DNA of 64,000 nt from Sporichthyaceae bacterium (lineage in GTDB: Bacteria; Actinomycetota; Actinomycetes; Sporichthyales; Sporichthyaceae): contig DATASX010000059.1 in assembly GCA_036269075.1 (NCBI GenBank), positions 1 to 64,000 on the forward strand. The letters are read 5' to 3'. A model generated the notes under the pieces. That model saw only the letters and a list, made by a program, of their open reading frames with translations, made no database searches and was not told the DNA's origin. The translations under genes and the position numbers were made by a program. Shown piece after piece: positions 38,802 through 49,895 of this stretch. Within the stretch, counting starts at the first letter, position 1, and each line of letters starts with the position of its first letter.

Positions 38802-41066
38802 TCACCGAGTCATCGGCTGCGGCTGGTTCGCCTGCTGCGGCGCTATCCGCGTCGAGCCGATCTCCTTCAGCCCGTCCGGGTCCAGCAGATACACCGATGT
38901 CCCGCTGATCGCGACCAGGCGGCCGCCCACCGGCAGTACCCGGACGATCATCGAGTCCGCGACGAACTTGCCGGCCTGGTGCAGCCCGCCGTGGCTGTCG
39001 ACGCTGATCGCCAACGCTGCGGGGACGCTGATCTGACCGACGAAGCCGGGCCCTGCGCTGTAACACTGGGCGTTCGGCGGGCACTTGACCTGCTCGGTCA
39101 CGAACGCCGGCAGCACCGCCAGCTGACGGTCAGTCAGATACGTGAACGCCCGGGAGTCGTTCTGGACCGTGGTCGAGCCCTGACCGAACTCGACCTTGCC
39201 GGTCCGAGTCGGGTGCGCCAACCGCGAGACGTCGAACTCCTGAGCCTGCAGGCCGGTCGGATGGCCTTGCGCGTCGGCGTCCTGCCCGATGCCCATCAGC
39301 CGTGAGCTGCCGGTCGGGTGCAGGTAGGCCGAGTAGCCGGTCAGCTCGAGTTGACCGCGCAACGCCGGCGAGTGCGGGTCGGACAGATCAACCAGGTACA
39401 GCGGGTCCATCTGCCGGAAGGTCACAACTGCGGCCAGGTCGTCGAACCACCGGATCCCGTAGATGCGCTCGCCGGCGCCCAACCCGCTCACGCTGCCGAC
39501 CTGGCGCAGCCCGTCCGGCTTCTCGGCCAGCACCACGACACTGCTCTGCGAGGTTCCCGGGCCGGACGGCCCCTCGCCGGGCGGCGCCCACGGCTGACCT
39601 GTCGTGGTCGCCACGCGCAGGTAGCCGTTGTGCTCGGAGAAGGCCCAGCGGCCCAGCAGGAAACCGTCGACGGTCCCGCTGCCGAGGTACGGAGTGGCCG
39701 CGCGCCCGGTCGCGTCGAACGCATGGATGGCGGTCCGACGTTCAACCGGTGCGGCGGGTGTCGAACCCGCCGCCGGGACCGGGCGCGCGGAGTTCCAGCC
39801 GCCCTCGGTGGTGGCCACATACAACCGATCGGCGCTGCTGTAGACCAGATCGCCGGTGCCGACCACCCCGGTGCCGCGGGCGGAGGTGAAGCGCGCGGCA
39901 TCCTGCCGGGTGTCGACGGTCAGGATCGTGATGATCCCGCTGCCGGACTCCTGCGCCGGTCGGCTCACGTCGGTGCACCGCAGCAACGGACCGGAGGCCG
40001 TCAGGTGCCCGGCGCCGTCGTGGACCTGACGGGTCGGCAGGAAGTCCTCGGCCGGGGCCTTGTGCAGCCTCGCCTTGTTGGCGTCGGTCGCGGCCTGGGC
40101 GGACTCGCCGTCCTGCATCGGGCGGTAGACGACGTGCGGCGCGGAGCCCAGCACGATGCGGGCCACGCCGTCGTGCAGTCGTGCGGCCACGTACGAGCCG
40201 CTGATCGTCTCGACCCACTCGACGGCCGGCCGGTCGGGATTGGCGACGTCGACGACGGTCAGGCTCGCCTCCGACGAGCCGGGCCGGACCACCATCGCCG
40301 TGCTGGGCTGCCGCCGGATCGGGCCACCGGGCATCGGCCGGATCGGACCGGGCCCGTAGGAAGCGACCCACGTGTTGCCGATGACCAGCAGGCGGTGCTG
40401 CGGCAGTACCAGCAGCTCGTCGGTCGAGCTGCTCGGGAAGGTGAGGTTGCCGCGGGCCCGCGGGGTGCGCCCGCTGACGTCGACGACGTCGAGCCGGCCG
40501 CCGTTGAGCGTGTACAGGGTGGAGCCGTCGACCTTCGCCACGTCCGGCTCGTCGACCCCGGCCTCCTGGACGTTGGTGCCGGTCGGCCCGTTGGACACCC
40601 CGTCGGCGGCGGAAGAACTGCGCGCCTCCGGGCTCGCCGCGTTCGTCATAGGCGCGCTGCGGTAGAGCATCGGCCCACCGCCACCGGTCCCGTACGGGCC
40701 GACGTCGGGGTCGGTGACGGTGCGCATGTACTGGGTGAACGACGGGCAGTCGCCGAAGCCGCGCAACCCGGACCCGCCGGGGGAGGTCGCGCCGGAGGCG
40801 ACACCGGCAGGCGTCCCGACGACAGCGACGGCGAGCACCAGCGTCGCCACTCCCCAGCGGCGGCGGCCGGATCGATTCCGGCTACCCGCTGGAGGTGGCG
40901 TGCTGATGCCCGCCGCCTGCGGTCGTACCGACGAGTCGTTGACGCCGATGAGCCCCCGCGCGCCGGCGAACGACCTGCCGTCTGCTCCCGCCGTCCCCTC
41001 CGCGACGGGATCGAACCGGTGGCCGGAGGCCGCTGACGGATTCTGCGAAAAATCCTCGTGCTGCAC
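38802..41066 (-). CDS. Exported beta-propeller domain protein
   Basis: A 754-residue protein of the secreted beta-propeller group (PF09826-like; DVAKVDGSTLYTLNGGRLDVVDVSG is the typical first blade). The GTG at 41066 has GGGAGG 6 nt upstream; a GTG/ATG further out (41084) lacks spacing. A hydrophobic segment (GVATLVLAVAVVGTPAGVAS) lies unusually far in, at about residues 72-91, after a polar Pro/Ser/Arg-rich stretch, so it may be a signal-anchor rather than a cleaved signal peptide. The role is unknown; relatives are cell-surface or copper-inducible proteins in other genera. Confidence 0.8.
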   Translation of the reverse strand: MQHEDFSQNPSAASGHRFDPVAEGTAGADGRSFAGARGLIGVNDSSVRPQAAGISTPPPAGSRNRSGRRRWGVATLVLAVAVVGTPAGVASGATSPGGSGLRGFGDCPSFTQYMRTVTDPDVGPYGTGGGGPMLYRSAPMTNAASPEARSSSAADGVSNGPTGTNVQEAGVDEPDVAKVDGSTLYTLNGGRLDVVDVSGRTPRARGNLTFPSSSTDELLVLPQHRLLVIGNTWVASYGPGPIRPMPGGPIRRQPSTAMVVRPGSSEASLTVVDVANPDRPAVEWVETISGSYVAARLHDGVARIVLGSAPHVVYRPMQDGESAQAATDANKARLHKAPAEDFLPTRQVHDGAGHLTASGPLLRCTDVSRPAQESGSGIITILTVDTRQDAARFTSARGTGVVGTGDLVYSSADRLYVATTEGGWNSARPVPAAGSTPAAPVERRTAIHAFDATGRAATPYLGSGTVDGFLLGRWAFSEHNGYLRVATTTGQPWAPPGEGPSGPGTSQSSVVVLAEKPDGLRQVGSVSGLGAGERIYGIRWFDDLAAVVTFRQMDPLYLVDLSDPHSPALRGQLELTGYSAYLHPTGSSRLMGIGQDADAQGHPTGLQAQEFDVSRLAHPTRTGKVEFGQGSTTVQNDSRAFTYLTDRQLAVLPAFVTEQVKCPPNAQCYSAGPGFVGQISVPAALAISVDSHGGLHQAGKFVADSMIVRVLPVGGRLVAISGTSVYLLDPDGLKEIGSTRIAPQQANQPQPMTR

Positions 41067-41211
41067 AGCGCACCTCCCGGTCATCCCCCCCGGTCGATAC
41101 GTGCTTCGACGCTGACCCGATCGATCCGGTTCCACCCCATCCGGCAGCATTCGCGGAATTTATCCGCGCGGCCACCGGCGGTTACGGACGTCACCGACAC
41201 GGGAGCTCGAC

Positions 41212-41240
41212 TTGACAGCGGGCGGTCGATCGGCGAGGTT
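41212..41240 (+). promoter_or_regulatory. Promoter of the ilvBN attenuator transcript
   Basis: A consensus -35 TTGACA (41212-41217), a 17-nt spacer and a -10-like GAGGTT (41235-41240). The -10 ends 6 nt before the leader ATG at 41247, so the leader peptide is probably made from a leaderless end. Confidence 0.6.
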
Positions 41241-41246
41241 CTCCCT

Positions 41247-41291
41247 ATGTGTTTCGCGATCTCCGTAGTACTTGGCCAGCGCGCCGGCTGA
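41247..41291 (+). CDS. Leader peptide of the ilvBNC operon
   Basis: A 14-residue reading frame, [14 protein letters not shown], containing Ile, Val, Val and Leu close together, the amino acids made by the downstream pathway. A 25-bp gap separates its stop from a strong intrinsic terminator (41316-41353) that precedes ilvB. This is the classical arrangement for ribosome-mediated attenuation, as described for ilvBNC in corynebacteria and ilv/leu genes in streptomycetes: starvation stalls the ribosome on the control codons and favours an antiterminator. I infer the antiterminator; its pairing was not resolved. Confidence 0.75.
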   Translation: MCFAISVVLGQRAG

Positions 41292-41315
41292 CACACCCGT
41301 CTGCCGAGCGCGCCA

Positions 41316-41353
41316 CCCCTCGTTCCGCCCGCAGCGGGCGCGAGGGGTTTTTT
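41316..41353 (+). terminator. Attenuator terminator before ilvB
   Basis: CCCCTCG pairs with CGAGGGG outside and CGCCCG with CGGGCG inside (one 3-nt bulge, 3-nt loop), then TTTTTT at 41348-41353. It lies between the leader peptide and ilvB, so it must be read through for ilvB expression. Confidence 0.88.
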
Positions 41354-41391
41354 GTGCCCACAAACCCCGCCCGATGAGGAAGAACGCAACG

Positions 41392-43163
41392 ATGTCGGAA
41401 GCCAGCAGCGAGTCCATAACCGGCGCTCAATCACTGATCCGCTCGCTCGAGGCGGCCGGGGTCGAAATCATCTTCGGTATCCCGGGCGGGGCGATCCTCC
41501 CCGCCTACGACCCGTTGTTCGACTCCCAGCAGATCCGGCACGTCCTCGTCCGGCACGAGCAGGGCGCCGGCCACGCGGCCCAGGGCTACGCGATGGCCAC
41601 CGGCCGGGTCGGCGTCTGCATGGCCACCTCCGGACCGGGTGCCACGAACCTGGTGACGGCCATCGCGGACGCCCACATGGACTCGGTCCCGATCGTCGCG
41701 ATCACCGGCCAGGTCCCCAGCAGCGCGATCGGGTCGGACGCCTTCCAGGAGGCCGACATCCGCGGCATCACGATGCCGATCACCAAGCACAACTACCTCA
41801 TCACCAACGCCGACGAGATCCCGCGCGCCATCGCCGAGGCGTTCCACATCGCCTCGACCGGCCGCCCGGGCCCGGTGCTGGTCGACATCTCCAAGGACGC
41901 GCTGCAGGCGCGGACCAAGTTCGTCTGGCCGGAAACCCTCGACCTGCCCGGGTACCGCCCGGTCACCCGACCGCACGCCAAGCAGGTCCGCGAGGCAGCC
42001 AAGCTGATCGTGTCCGCGTCGCGACCGGTGCTCTACGTGGGTGGCGGCGTCATCAAGGCCCACGCCGCGGCAGAGTTGCGGGTGCTGGCCGAGCTGACCG
42101 GCATCCCGGTCGTCACCACGCTGATGGCCCGCGGCGCGTTCCCGGACAGCCACGAACTGCACCTGGGCATGCCCGGCATGCACGGCACGGTCGCCGCGGT
42201 CGGTGCTCTGCAGAAGTCCGATCTGCTGATCACCCTCGGCGCGCGCTTCGACGACCGGGTCACCGGCAAGCTGTCCTCGTTCGCGCCCGGCGCCAAGGTC
42301 ATCCACGCCGACATCGACCCGGCCGAGATCGGCAAGAACCGCGTGGCCGACGTCCCCATCGTGGGCGACTGCCGTGAGGTGATCGCGGACCTGATCGTCG
42401 CCGTCCAGGCCGAGCACGACGCCGGCCACCACGGCAACTACAGCGAGTGGAGCGAGCAGGTCCGGTCCCTGCGGGCCCGCTACCCGCGCGGCTACGACGT
42501 GCCCGAGGACGGGGGCCTGTCGCCGCAATACGTCATCGAGCGTCTCGGCGAGATCGCCGGGCCGGACGCGATCTACGTCGCCGGTGTCGGCCAGCACCAG
42601 ATGTGGGCCGCCCAGTTTGTGAACTACGAGAAGCCGGGCACCTGGCTGAACTCCGGTGGCCTGGGCACCATGGGTTACTGCGTGCCGGCTGCGATGGGCG
42701 CCAAGGCGGGTCGTCCGGACGCGGTGGTCTGGGGCATCGACGGCGACGGCTGCTTCCAGATGACCAACCAGGAGCTGGCGACCAGCTCGATCGAGGGCTT
42801 CCCGATCAAGATGGCCATCATCAACAACGGCAACCTGGGCATGGTCCGCCAGTGGCAGACCCTCTTCTACGAGGGCCGCTACTCGAACACCGACCTGCAG
42901 TCCAAGCGCATCCCGGACTTCGTCAAGTTGGCCGACGCCTACGGCTGCGTCGGGCTGCGCTGCGAGAAGGCCGAGGACGTCGACGCCACGATCCGCAAGG
43001 CGATGGAGATCAACGACGTCCCGGTGGTCATCGACTTCGTGGTCCACGCCGACGCGATGGTGTGGCCGATGGTCGCCGCCGGCACCAGCAACGACGAGAT
43101 TCTCTACGCCCGCGGCATGGCGCCGACCTGGGACCGCTCGGAGGAAGAGGAGGTCGACCCCCG

Positions 43164-43167
<4 letters not shown>
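41392..43167 (+). CDS. ilvB: Acetolactate synthase large subunit
   Basis: Thiamine-diphosphate enzyme of 591 residues, first common step of valine, leucine and isoleucine synthesis. The N-terminal catalytic Glu region ([17 protein letters not shown]), FAD-binding middle domain and TPP motif [29 protein letters not shown] are intact. I prefer the ATG at 41392, which has GAGGAAG 9 nt upstream; an ATG at 41374 is in frame but immediately overlaps that site. ilvN overlaps its stop. Expression is expected to follow the upstream attenuator. Confidence 0.95.
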
Positions 43168-44739
<1,572 letters not shown>

Positions 44740-45693
44740 TTGTCCAGGAAACGCGCCCGCCGGCCCGACCTCGGAGTGGCCGAGGTCGTGACCGAGGAGG
44801 TCCCGGACTTGGTCGAGGTCGGGCCGGACGCGTTGTCCGAACTGCTGAAGCCGCACCGCCGTACGGCGGTCGTCGACATCGGGGCCAACCCGGTGGACGG
44901 CGACCCGCCGTACGCGCCGATGTTGCGGGCCGGTCTGTGCACGGTCGTCGGCTTCGAGCCGCAGGCCGAGGCGTTGGCGCGATTGCGTCAGGTCGCCGGT
45001 CCCGACGAGACCTACCTGCCGTGGGCGGTCGGCGACGGCGGGACCCACACCCTGCACATCTGCGCGGCCGAGGGCATGACCAGCCTGTTGCGTCCGGACC
45101 CGAAGGCGCTTGAACGCTTTCACCTGTTCGACCAGTTCGGTGCCGTCGTGTCTACCGTCGAACTGCCGACCCGCCGGCTGGACGACATCGCCGAGATCCC
45201 GGCGATCGACCTGCTGAAGATCGACATCCAGGGCTCGGAGCTGATGGTCTTCCGCAACGGGCGCCAGGCCCTGCGCGACTGCGTGGCCATCCACACCGAG
45301 GTCTCGTTCCTGCCGCTCTACGAGGGCCAGCCCACGTTCGGCGAGGTCGACGTCGAGCTGCGCGCGGCGGGGTTCGTGCCCCACGGATTCGCCGCGGTCA
45401 AGAACTGGGCGTTGACCCCGCTGGTGCGCGAGGGCAACCCGCGCGTCCCGTTCCATCAACTGCTCGAGGCCGACGCCGTCTACGTCCGCGACGTTGCGCC
45501 GCCGACCACCGAGGAGCAGCTCAAGCACCTCGCGCTGCTGTCGCACCACGTGTACGGATCGGTCGACCTGGCGGCGCGGTGCGTGCGTGAGCTACGCGAC
45601 CGGGGTGCCGCGGCACCGGACGCCGTCGAGACCTACTGCGCGCTGTTGGTCGCCGCGGGGCTGGATGTCTCGCTGGCCTCGCCCGGCACGTAG
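44740..45693 (+). CDS. FkbM family methyltransferase
   Basis: A 317-residue SAM methyltransferase of the FkbM type, with motif I VVDIGANPVDGDPPY near residue 45 and the diagnostic LLKIDIQGSELMVFRNG. FkbM relatives methylate hydroxyl groups of sugars, polyketides or surface glycans; the substrate here is unknown. The TTG at 44740 is the codon directly after the ilvC stop; a GTG at 44776 is a reasonable alternative. It sits between ilvC and serA, where pathway genes would be expected, and ends before a strong terminator, so it is probably read from the ilvC transcript. Confidence 0.82.
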   Translation: MSRKRARRPDLGVAEVVTEEVPDLVEVGPDALSELLKPHRRTAVVDIGANPVDGDPPYAPMLRAGLCTVVGFEPQAEALARLRQVAGPDETYLPWAVGDGGTHTLHICAAEGMTSLLRPDPKALERFHLFDQFGAVVSTVELPTRRLDDIAEIPAIDLLKIDIQGSELMVFRNGRQALRDCVAIHTEVSFLPLYEGQPTFGEVDVELRAAGFVPHGFAAVKNWALTPLVREGNPRVPFHQLLEADAVYVRDVAPPTTEEQLKHLALLSHHVYGSVDLAARCVRELRDRGAAAPDAVETYCALLVAAGLDVSLASPGT

Positions 45694-45825
45694 CCGGAAA
45701 CCGGTGCGCCGGGTGCCATGCCCCGGGCGAGGACTGGACCGCGGACAGTTCCGACCGCAACCGGGACAGCACGACCACTGTTGTGGTGCTCTGCCGGCAC
45801 ACGGCCGGATTTCGACCCAAGCGCG

Positions 45826-45856
45826 AAGGGTGCCCGCGATTGCGGGCACCCTTTGT
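45826..45856 (+). terminator. Intrinsic terminator before serA
   Basis: AAGGGTGCCCGC and GCGGGCACCCTT form a perfect 12-bp stem with a GATT loop, followed by TG. It lies in the 314-bp gap between the FkbM gene and serA, upstream of the serA promoter. The first 130 bp of that gap hold nothing I recognise. Confidence 0.8.
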
Positions 45857-45931
45857 CGTCGTTCGTCCGCGGGAGCTGTACGGAGGCCAAGAACACGCTG
45901 GTCGGGGGCGCGGAGCGTGTTTCGAGCTGGT

Positions 45932-45937
45932 TACACT
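45932..45937 (+). promoter_or_regulatory. -10 box of the serA promoter
   Basis: TACACT, 75 bp upstream of the serA GTG and downstream of the terminator at 45826. A convincing -35 was not found. Confidence 0.45.
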
Positions 45938-46007
45938 GATCACCTCGCGGGCACAGTGCTGTGTTCCTGTTCGCCGGTCAGTCGAGCCGTCCAGAAGGAA
46001 CTTTCCT

Positions 46008-47600
46008 GTGTCCAAGCCCGTCGTTCTAATCGCCGAAGAGCTCTCGCCCGCCACCATCGATGCCCTCGGGCCGGACTTCGAGATCCGGCATTGCGACGGC
46101 GCGGACCGGGCGGTCCTGCTGCCCGCCATCGCCGACGTGGACGCGATCCTGATCCGCTCCGCCACCCAGGTCGACGCCGAGGCGTTGGCGGCGGCCAAGA
46201 AGCTGCGGGTTGTCGCCCGCGCCGGTGTCGGCCTGGACAACGTCGACGTCCCGGCGGCCACGAAGGCCGGCGTGATGGTGGTCAACGCGCCGCAGTCCAA
46301 CATCACCAGCGCGGCCGAGCTCGCCGTGGCCCTGCTGCTGGCCAGCGCTCGGCACGTGTCGCCGGCCCACGCCGCGCTGAAGGCCGGGCAGTGGAAGCGG
46401 TCGAAGTACACCGGCGTCGAGGTCGCCGACAAGGTTGTCGGGGTCGTCGGCCTGGGGCGCATCGGTGCCCTGGTCGCCGCCCGGCTGGCCGCTTTCGAGG
46501 TGAACCTGATCGCCTACGACCCCTACGTCTCCGCCGCGCGCGCCACCCAGCTCGGGGTTCGCCTGGTCTCCCTCGACGAGCTGCTGCGCGAGTCCGACTT
46601 CATCACCGTCCATCTGCCGAAGACTCCGGAGACGGTTGGCCTGATCGGCGAGGAGGCGTTGCACACCGTCAAACCGACCGTGCACATCATCAACGCCGCC
46701 CGCGGCGGGATCGTGGACGAGGCCGCGCTGTACTCCGCACTCAAGGAAGGGCGCGTGGCCGGGGCCGGACTGGACGTCTACGCCAAGGAGCCGTGCACCG
46801 ACAGCCCGCTGTTCGAGCTGGACACCGTGGTCGCGTTGCCGCATCTGGGAGCCAGCACCGACGAGGCGCAGGAGAAGGCCGGCATCTCGGTCGCCAAGTC
46901 GGTGCGTCTCGCGCTGGCCGGTGAGCTCGTGCCGGACGCCGTCAACGTCCAGGGCGGCGTCATCGCCGAGGAGATCCGTCCGGGCCTGCCGCTGGCCGAG
47001 AACCTGGGCCGGCTGTTCACCGCGATGGCCGGTGGGGTCGCCCACCGCCTCGACGTCGAGATCCGTGGTGAGATCGCCAAGCACGACGTGAAGGTCATGG
47101 AGTTGGCCACTCTCAAGGGTGTGTTCACCGGCGTGGCCGAGGAATCGACGGTCTCCTACGTCAACGCCCCGCTGTTCGCGCAGGAGCGCGGCGTCGAGGT
47201 GCACCTAACCACCAGCCCGGACAGCCCGCGCTACCGGAACCTCATTACCGTCCGGGGCACGATGGCCACCGGCGAGATCGTCTCGGTGTCCGGCACGCTG
47301 TCCGGTGCCCGCAAGCTGGTCGAGCGAATCGTGGAGATCGACGGCTTCGAGGTCGACGTCGAACTCGCGCGCCACATGGCGTTCTTCCGCTACGACGACC
47401 GGCCGGGCGTGATCGGCATCGTCGGTGGGATCCTCGGCGACGCCGGGATCAACATCGCCGGCATGCAGGTCGCCCGCGACGAGAAGGGCGGCACGGCCAT
47501 GGTGGTGCTCACGGTCGACTCGGCGATCCCGTTCGACAACCTGAACGACCTCGCCGTGGGCATCTCGGCCGATTGGGCCCGCGCCGTCGACCTGGACTGA
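46008..47600 (+). CDS. serA: D-3-phosphoglycerate dehydrogenase
   Basis: First enzyme of serine synthesis, 530 residues, the long form found in mycobacteria. The D-isomer dehydrogenase core has ARAGVGLDNVDVPAAT and the NAD motif GLGRIGALVAARLAAF (about 148-163). An allosteric substrate-binding domain (about 318-450) and a C-terminal ACT domain (about 455-528, ARHMAFFRYDDRPGVIGIVGG) follow. The GTG at 46008 has AGAAGGA about 9 nt upstream. Confidence 0.96.
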   Translation: MSKPVVLIAEELSPATIDALGPDFEIRHCDGADRAVLLPAIADVDAILIRSATQVDAEALAAAKKLRVVARAGVGLDNVDVPAATKAGVMVVNAPQSNITSAAELAVALLLASARHVSPAHAALKAGQWKRSKYTGVEVADKVVGVVGLGRIGALVAARLAAFEVNLIAYDPYVSAARATQLGVRLVSLDELLRESDFITVHLPKTPETVGLIGEEALHTVKPTVHIINAARGGIVDEAALYSALKEGRVAGAGLDVYAKEPCTDSPLFELDTVVALPHLGASTDEAQEKAGISVAKSVRLALAGELVPDAVNVQGGVIAEEIRPGLPLAENLGRLFTAMAGGVAHRLDVEIRGEIAKHDVKVMELATLKGVFTGVAEESTVSYVNAPLFAQERGVEVHLTTSPDSPRYRNLITVRGTMATGEIVSVSGTLSGARKLVERIVEIDGFEVDVELARHMAFFRYDDRPGVIGIVGGILGDAGINIAGMQVARDEKGGTAMVVLTVDSAIPFDNLNDLAVGISADWARAVDLD

Positions 47601-47620
47601 CACCGGCCTGTCATCGCCCC

Positions 47621-47655
47621 GGCCGCTGCGTCTCGCAACCTGGGACGCGGCGGCC
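47621..47655 (+). terminator. Hairpin between serA and leuB
   Basis: GGCCGCTGCGTC and GACGCGGCGGCC pair over 12 bp (one G-U) around an 11-nt loop. It lacks a U-tract but lies just before the leuB promoter. Confidence 0.5.
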
Positions 47656-47674
47656 GAGTCGTGAGACGGCCCCC

Positions 47675-47680
47675 TAAACT
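47675..47680 (+). promoter_or_regulatory. -10 box of a leaderless leuB promoter
   Basis: TAAACT ends 6 nt before the leuB ATG (47687); no ribosome binding site is present. The same hexamer has the same role before valS. Confidence 0.5.
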
Positions 47681-47686
47681 GAGGGC

Positions 47687-48721
47687 ATGGACAGCCTTCG
47701 CCTCGCAGTGATTCCCGGAGACGGCATCGGCCCGGAGGTCGTGGCCGAGGGACTGAAGGTCCTGGACGCCGCGGTCGGGTCGTCGGTCAAGATCGAGACC
47801 CAGCACTACGACCTCGGGGCGCGGCGCTGGCACGCGACGGGGGAGACCCTGCCGGACTCGGTGCTCGCCGAACTCGGCGGGCACGACGTGATCCTGCTCG
47901 GCGCCGTCGGCGACCCGGGCGTCCCGTCCGGGGTGCTCGAGCGGGGCCTGCTGCTCAAGCTGCGCTTCGCGTTCGACCACCACGTGAACCTGCGGCCGGC
48001 CAAGCTCTTCGCGGGAGTGACCTCGCCGCTGGGGGACACGAGCATCGACTTCGTCGTGGTGCGCGAAGGTACCGAGGGTCCGTACACGGGCAACGGCGGC
48101 AGCCTGCGTACCGGCACCCCGCACGAGGTCGCCACCGAGGTCAGCCTGAACACCGCGTTCGGGATCGAGCGCGTCGTGCGCTACGCGTTCAACAGCGCCG
48201 CGGCCCGACCCCGCAAGAAGTTGACGCTGGTCCACAAGAACAACGTTCTCGTCCACGCCGGGCGACTGTGGACCCGGATCACCGACGAGGTCGCCGCGGA
48301 GTTTCCCGACGTCACCCACGACTACCTGCACGTCGACGCGGCCACGATCTTCTTCGTGTCCCAGCCGGAACGATTCGACGTGATCGTGACCGACAACCTG
48401 TTCGGCGACATCCTCACCGACCTGGCCGCCGCGATCACCGGTGGCATCGGGCTGGCCGCCAGCGGCAACCTCGACGTCAGTCGCGCACACCCGTCGATGT
48501 TCGAACCGGTCCACGGTTCGGCGCCGGACATTGCCGGGCAGGGCAAGGCCGACCCGACGGCCACCGTGCTGTCGGTGGCCATGCTGCTCGAGCACGTCGG
48601 CCAGGCCCCTGCCGCCGCCAAGGTCGTCGCCGCGGTCGAGGCCGACCTGGCCGAGCGCGGCTCGGCGGCCCGCAGCACCTCGCAGGTCGGCGACGCGATC
48701 GCGGCTCGAGTAGCGGGCTGA
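47687..48721 (+). CDS. leuB: 3-isopropylmalate dehydrogenase
   Basis: NAD-dependent oxidative decarboxylase of leucine synthesis, 344 residues. [15 protein letters not shown] at the start, the Arg-rich substrate segment ([19 protein letters not shown]), [12 protein letters not shown] and the metal-binding [15 protein letters not shown] are intact. Some members of the family act on methylmalate from the citramalate pathway, which is relevant because cimA is nearby. Message probably leaderless. Confidence 0.95.
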   Translation: MDSLRLAVIPGDGIGPEVVAEGLKVLDAAVGSSVKIETQHYDLGARRWHATGETLPDSVLAELGGHDVILLGAVGDPGVPSGVLERGLLLKLRFAFDHHVNLRPAKLFAGVTSPLGDTSIDFVVVREGTEGPYTGNGGSLRTGTPHEVATEVSLNTAFGIERVVRYAFNSAAARPRKKLTLVHKNNVLVHAGRLWTRITDEVAAEFPDVTHDYLHVDAATIFFVSQPERFDVIVTDNLFGDILTDLAAAITGGIGLAASGNLDVSRAHPSMFEPVHGSAPDIAGQGKADPTATVLSVAMLLEHVGQAPAAAKVVAAVEADLAERGSAARSTSQVGDAIAARVAG

Positions 48722-48761
48722 TCTTTCAGCCCCCTTCCCGAGTCCTCGCGAGGAGCACGTG

Positions 48762-49892
48762 ATGAGCGCCACCTCCACGAGTAACGTTTCAGCCATGCAG
48801 ACGATCGGCCGCACCGAGTTCACGTTCCAGCCAAACCCGGCCGCGGCCGGCGACGCCCGGCGCGCCGAGATCCTGGCCGACCCCGGGTTCGGCAAGTACT
48901 TCACCGACCACATGGTCGCGATCACCTGGACCGCCGAGCGCGGTTGGCACGAGCCGACCGTGCGGCCGTACGGGCCGATCTCGATGGACCCGGCCAGCGC
49001 GGTGCTGCACTACGCGCAGGCGATCTTCGAGGGACTCAAGGCCTACCGGCACGCCGGCGGCTCGATCTTCACGTTCCGTCCGGAGTCCAACGCCGCCCGC
49101 TTCCAGCGCTCCGCGCAGCGGCTGGCACTGCCGGAGCTGCCGGCTGAGATGTTCGTCGGCGCCATCGACGCGTTGGTGACGACCGATCAGAACTGGGTGC
49201 CGAGCCGGCCGGAGCAGAGCCTGTACCTGCGCCCGTTCATGTTCGCCTCCGAGGTCTTCCTCGGGGTCAAGCCGGCCGGGCACGTCACGTTCCTGGTGAT
49301 CGCCTCACCGGCCGGGGCGTACTTCAAGGGCGGGCTCAAGCCCGTGCGGATCTGGCTGTCGGAGGAGTACACCCGCGCCTCGCCCGGCGGTACCGGCGCG
49401 GCGAAGTGCGCCGGCAACTACGCCGCGAGCCTGATCGCGCAGCAGGAGGCCATCGCCAACGGCTGCGACCAGGTGGTCTTCCTCGATGCCGTCGAGCGTC
49501 GCTGGATCGAGGAACTCGGCGGGATGAACCTGTACTTCGTCCACGCCGACCGCTCCATCCGGACCCCGGCGCTGACCGGTTCGATCCTCGAGGGTGTCAC
49601 CCGCGACTCGATCGGCAAGCTCGCCGCCGACCTGGGACACCGGGTCGAGGAGACCCGAATCTCGATCGACGACTGGCGCGACGGCGTCGCGAGCGGCGCA
49701 ATCACCGAGGTGTTCGCCTGCGGCACCGCGGCGGTCATCACCCCGGTCGGGTCGCTGCACTGGCGCGGGGGCGACCAGCCGATGGCCGGTGCTGGCATCG
49801 GCCCGGTCACCACCGCGATCCGCCACGCCCTCTTGGAGATCCAGCACGGGCACGCCCCGGACAAGCACGGCTGGCTGCACAAGGTCTGCTGA
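48762..49892 (+). CDS. ilvE: Branched-chain amino acid aminotransferase
   Basis: Class IV PLP aminotransferase of 376 residues, the longer eukaryote/actinobacterium-type enzyme. SLYLRPFMFASE, the PLP Lys region AKCAGNYAASLIAQ and EELGGMNLYFVH are characteristic. It catalyses the last step for Val, Leu and Ile. I chose the ATG at 48762, 7 nt after AGGAG; a GTG at 48759 is adjacent and in frame. Followed directly by the ridA remnant. Confidence 0.95.
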   Translation: MSATSTSNVSAMQTIGRTEFTFQPNPAAAGDARRAEILADPGFGKYFTDHMVAITWTAERGWHEPTVRPYGPISMDPASAVLHYAQAIFEGLKAYRHAGGSIFTFRPESNAARFQRSAQRLALPELPAEMFVGAIDALVTTDQNWVPSRPEQSLYLRPFMFASEVFLGVKPAGHVTFLVIASPAGAYFKGGLKPVRIWLSEEYTRASPGGTGAAKCAGNYAASLIAQQEAIANGCDQVVFLDAVERRWIEELGGMNLYFVHADRSIRTPALTGSILEGVTRDSIGKLAADLGHRVEETRISIDDWRDGVASGAITEVFACGTAAVITPVGSLHWRGGDQPMAGAGIGPVTTAIRHALLEIQHGHAPDKHGWLHKVC

Positions 49893-49895
49893 GCG

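Noticed and set aside
45694-45931. Possible serine-type leader peptide and attenuator before serA
   Set aside because: The strong terminator lies upstream of the likely serA promoter (45932) and no convincing leader with Ser codons was found; it is better read as the terminator of the FkbM transcript.
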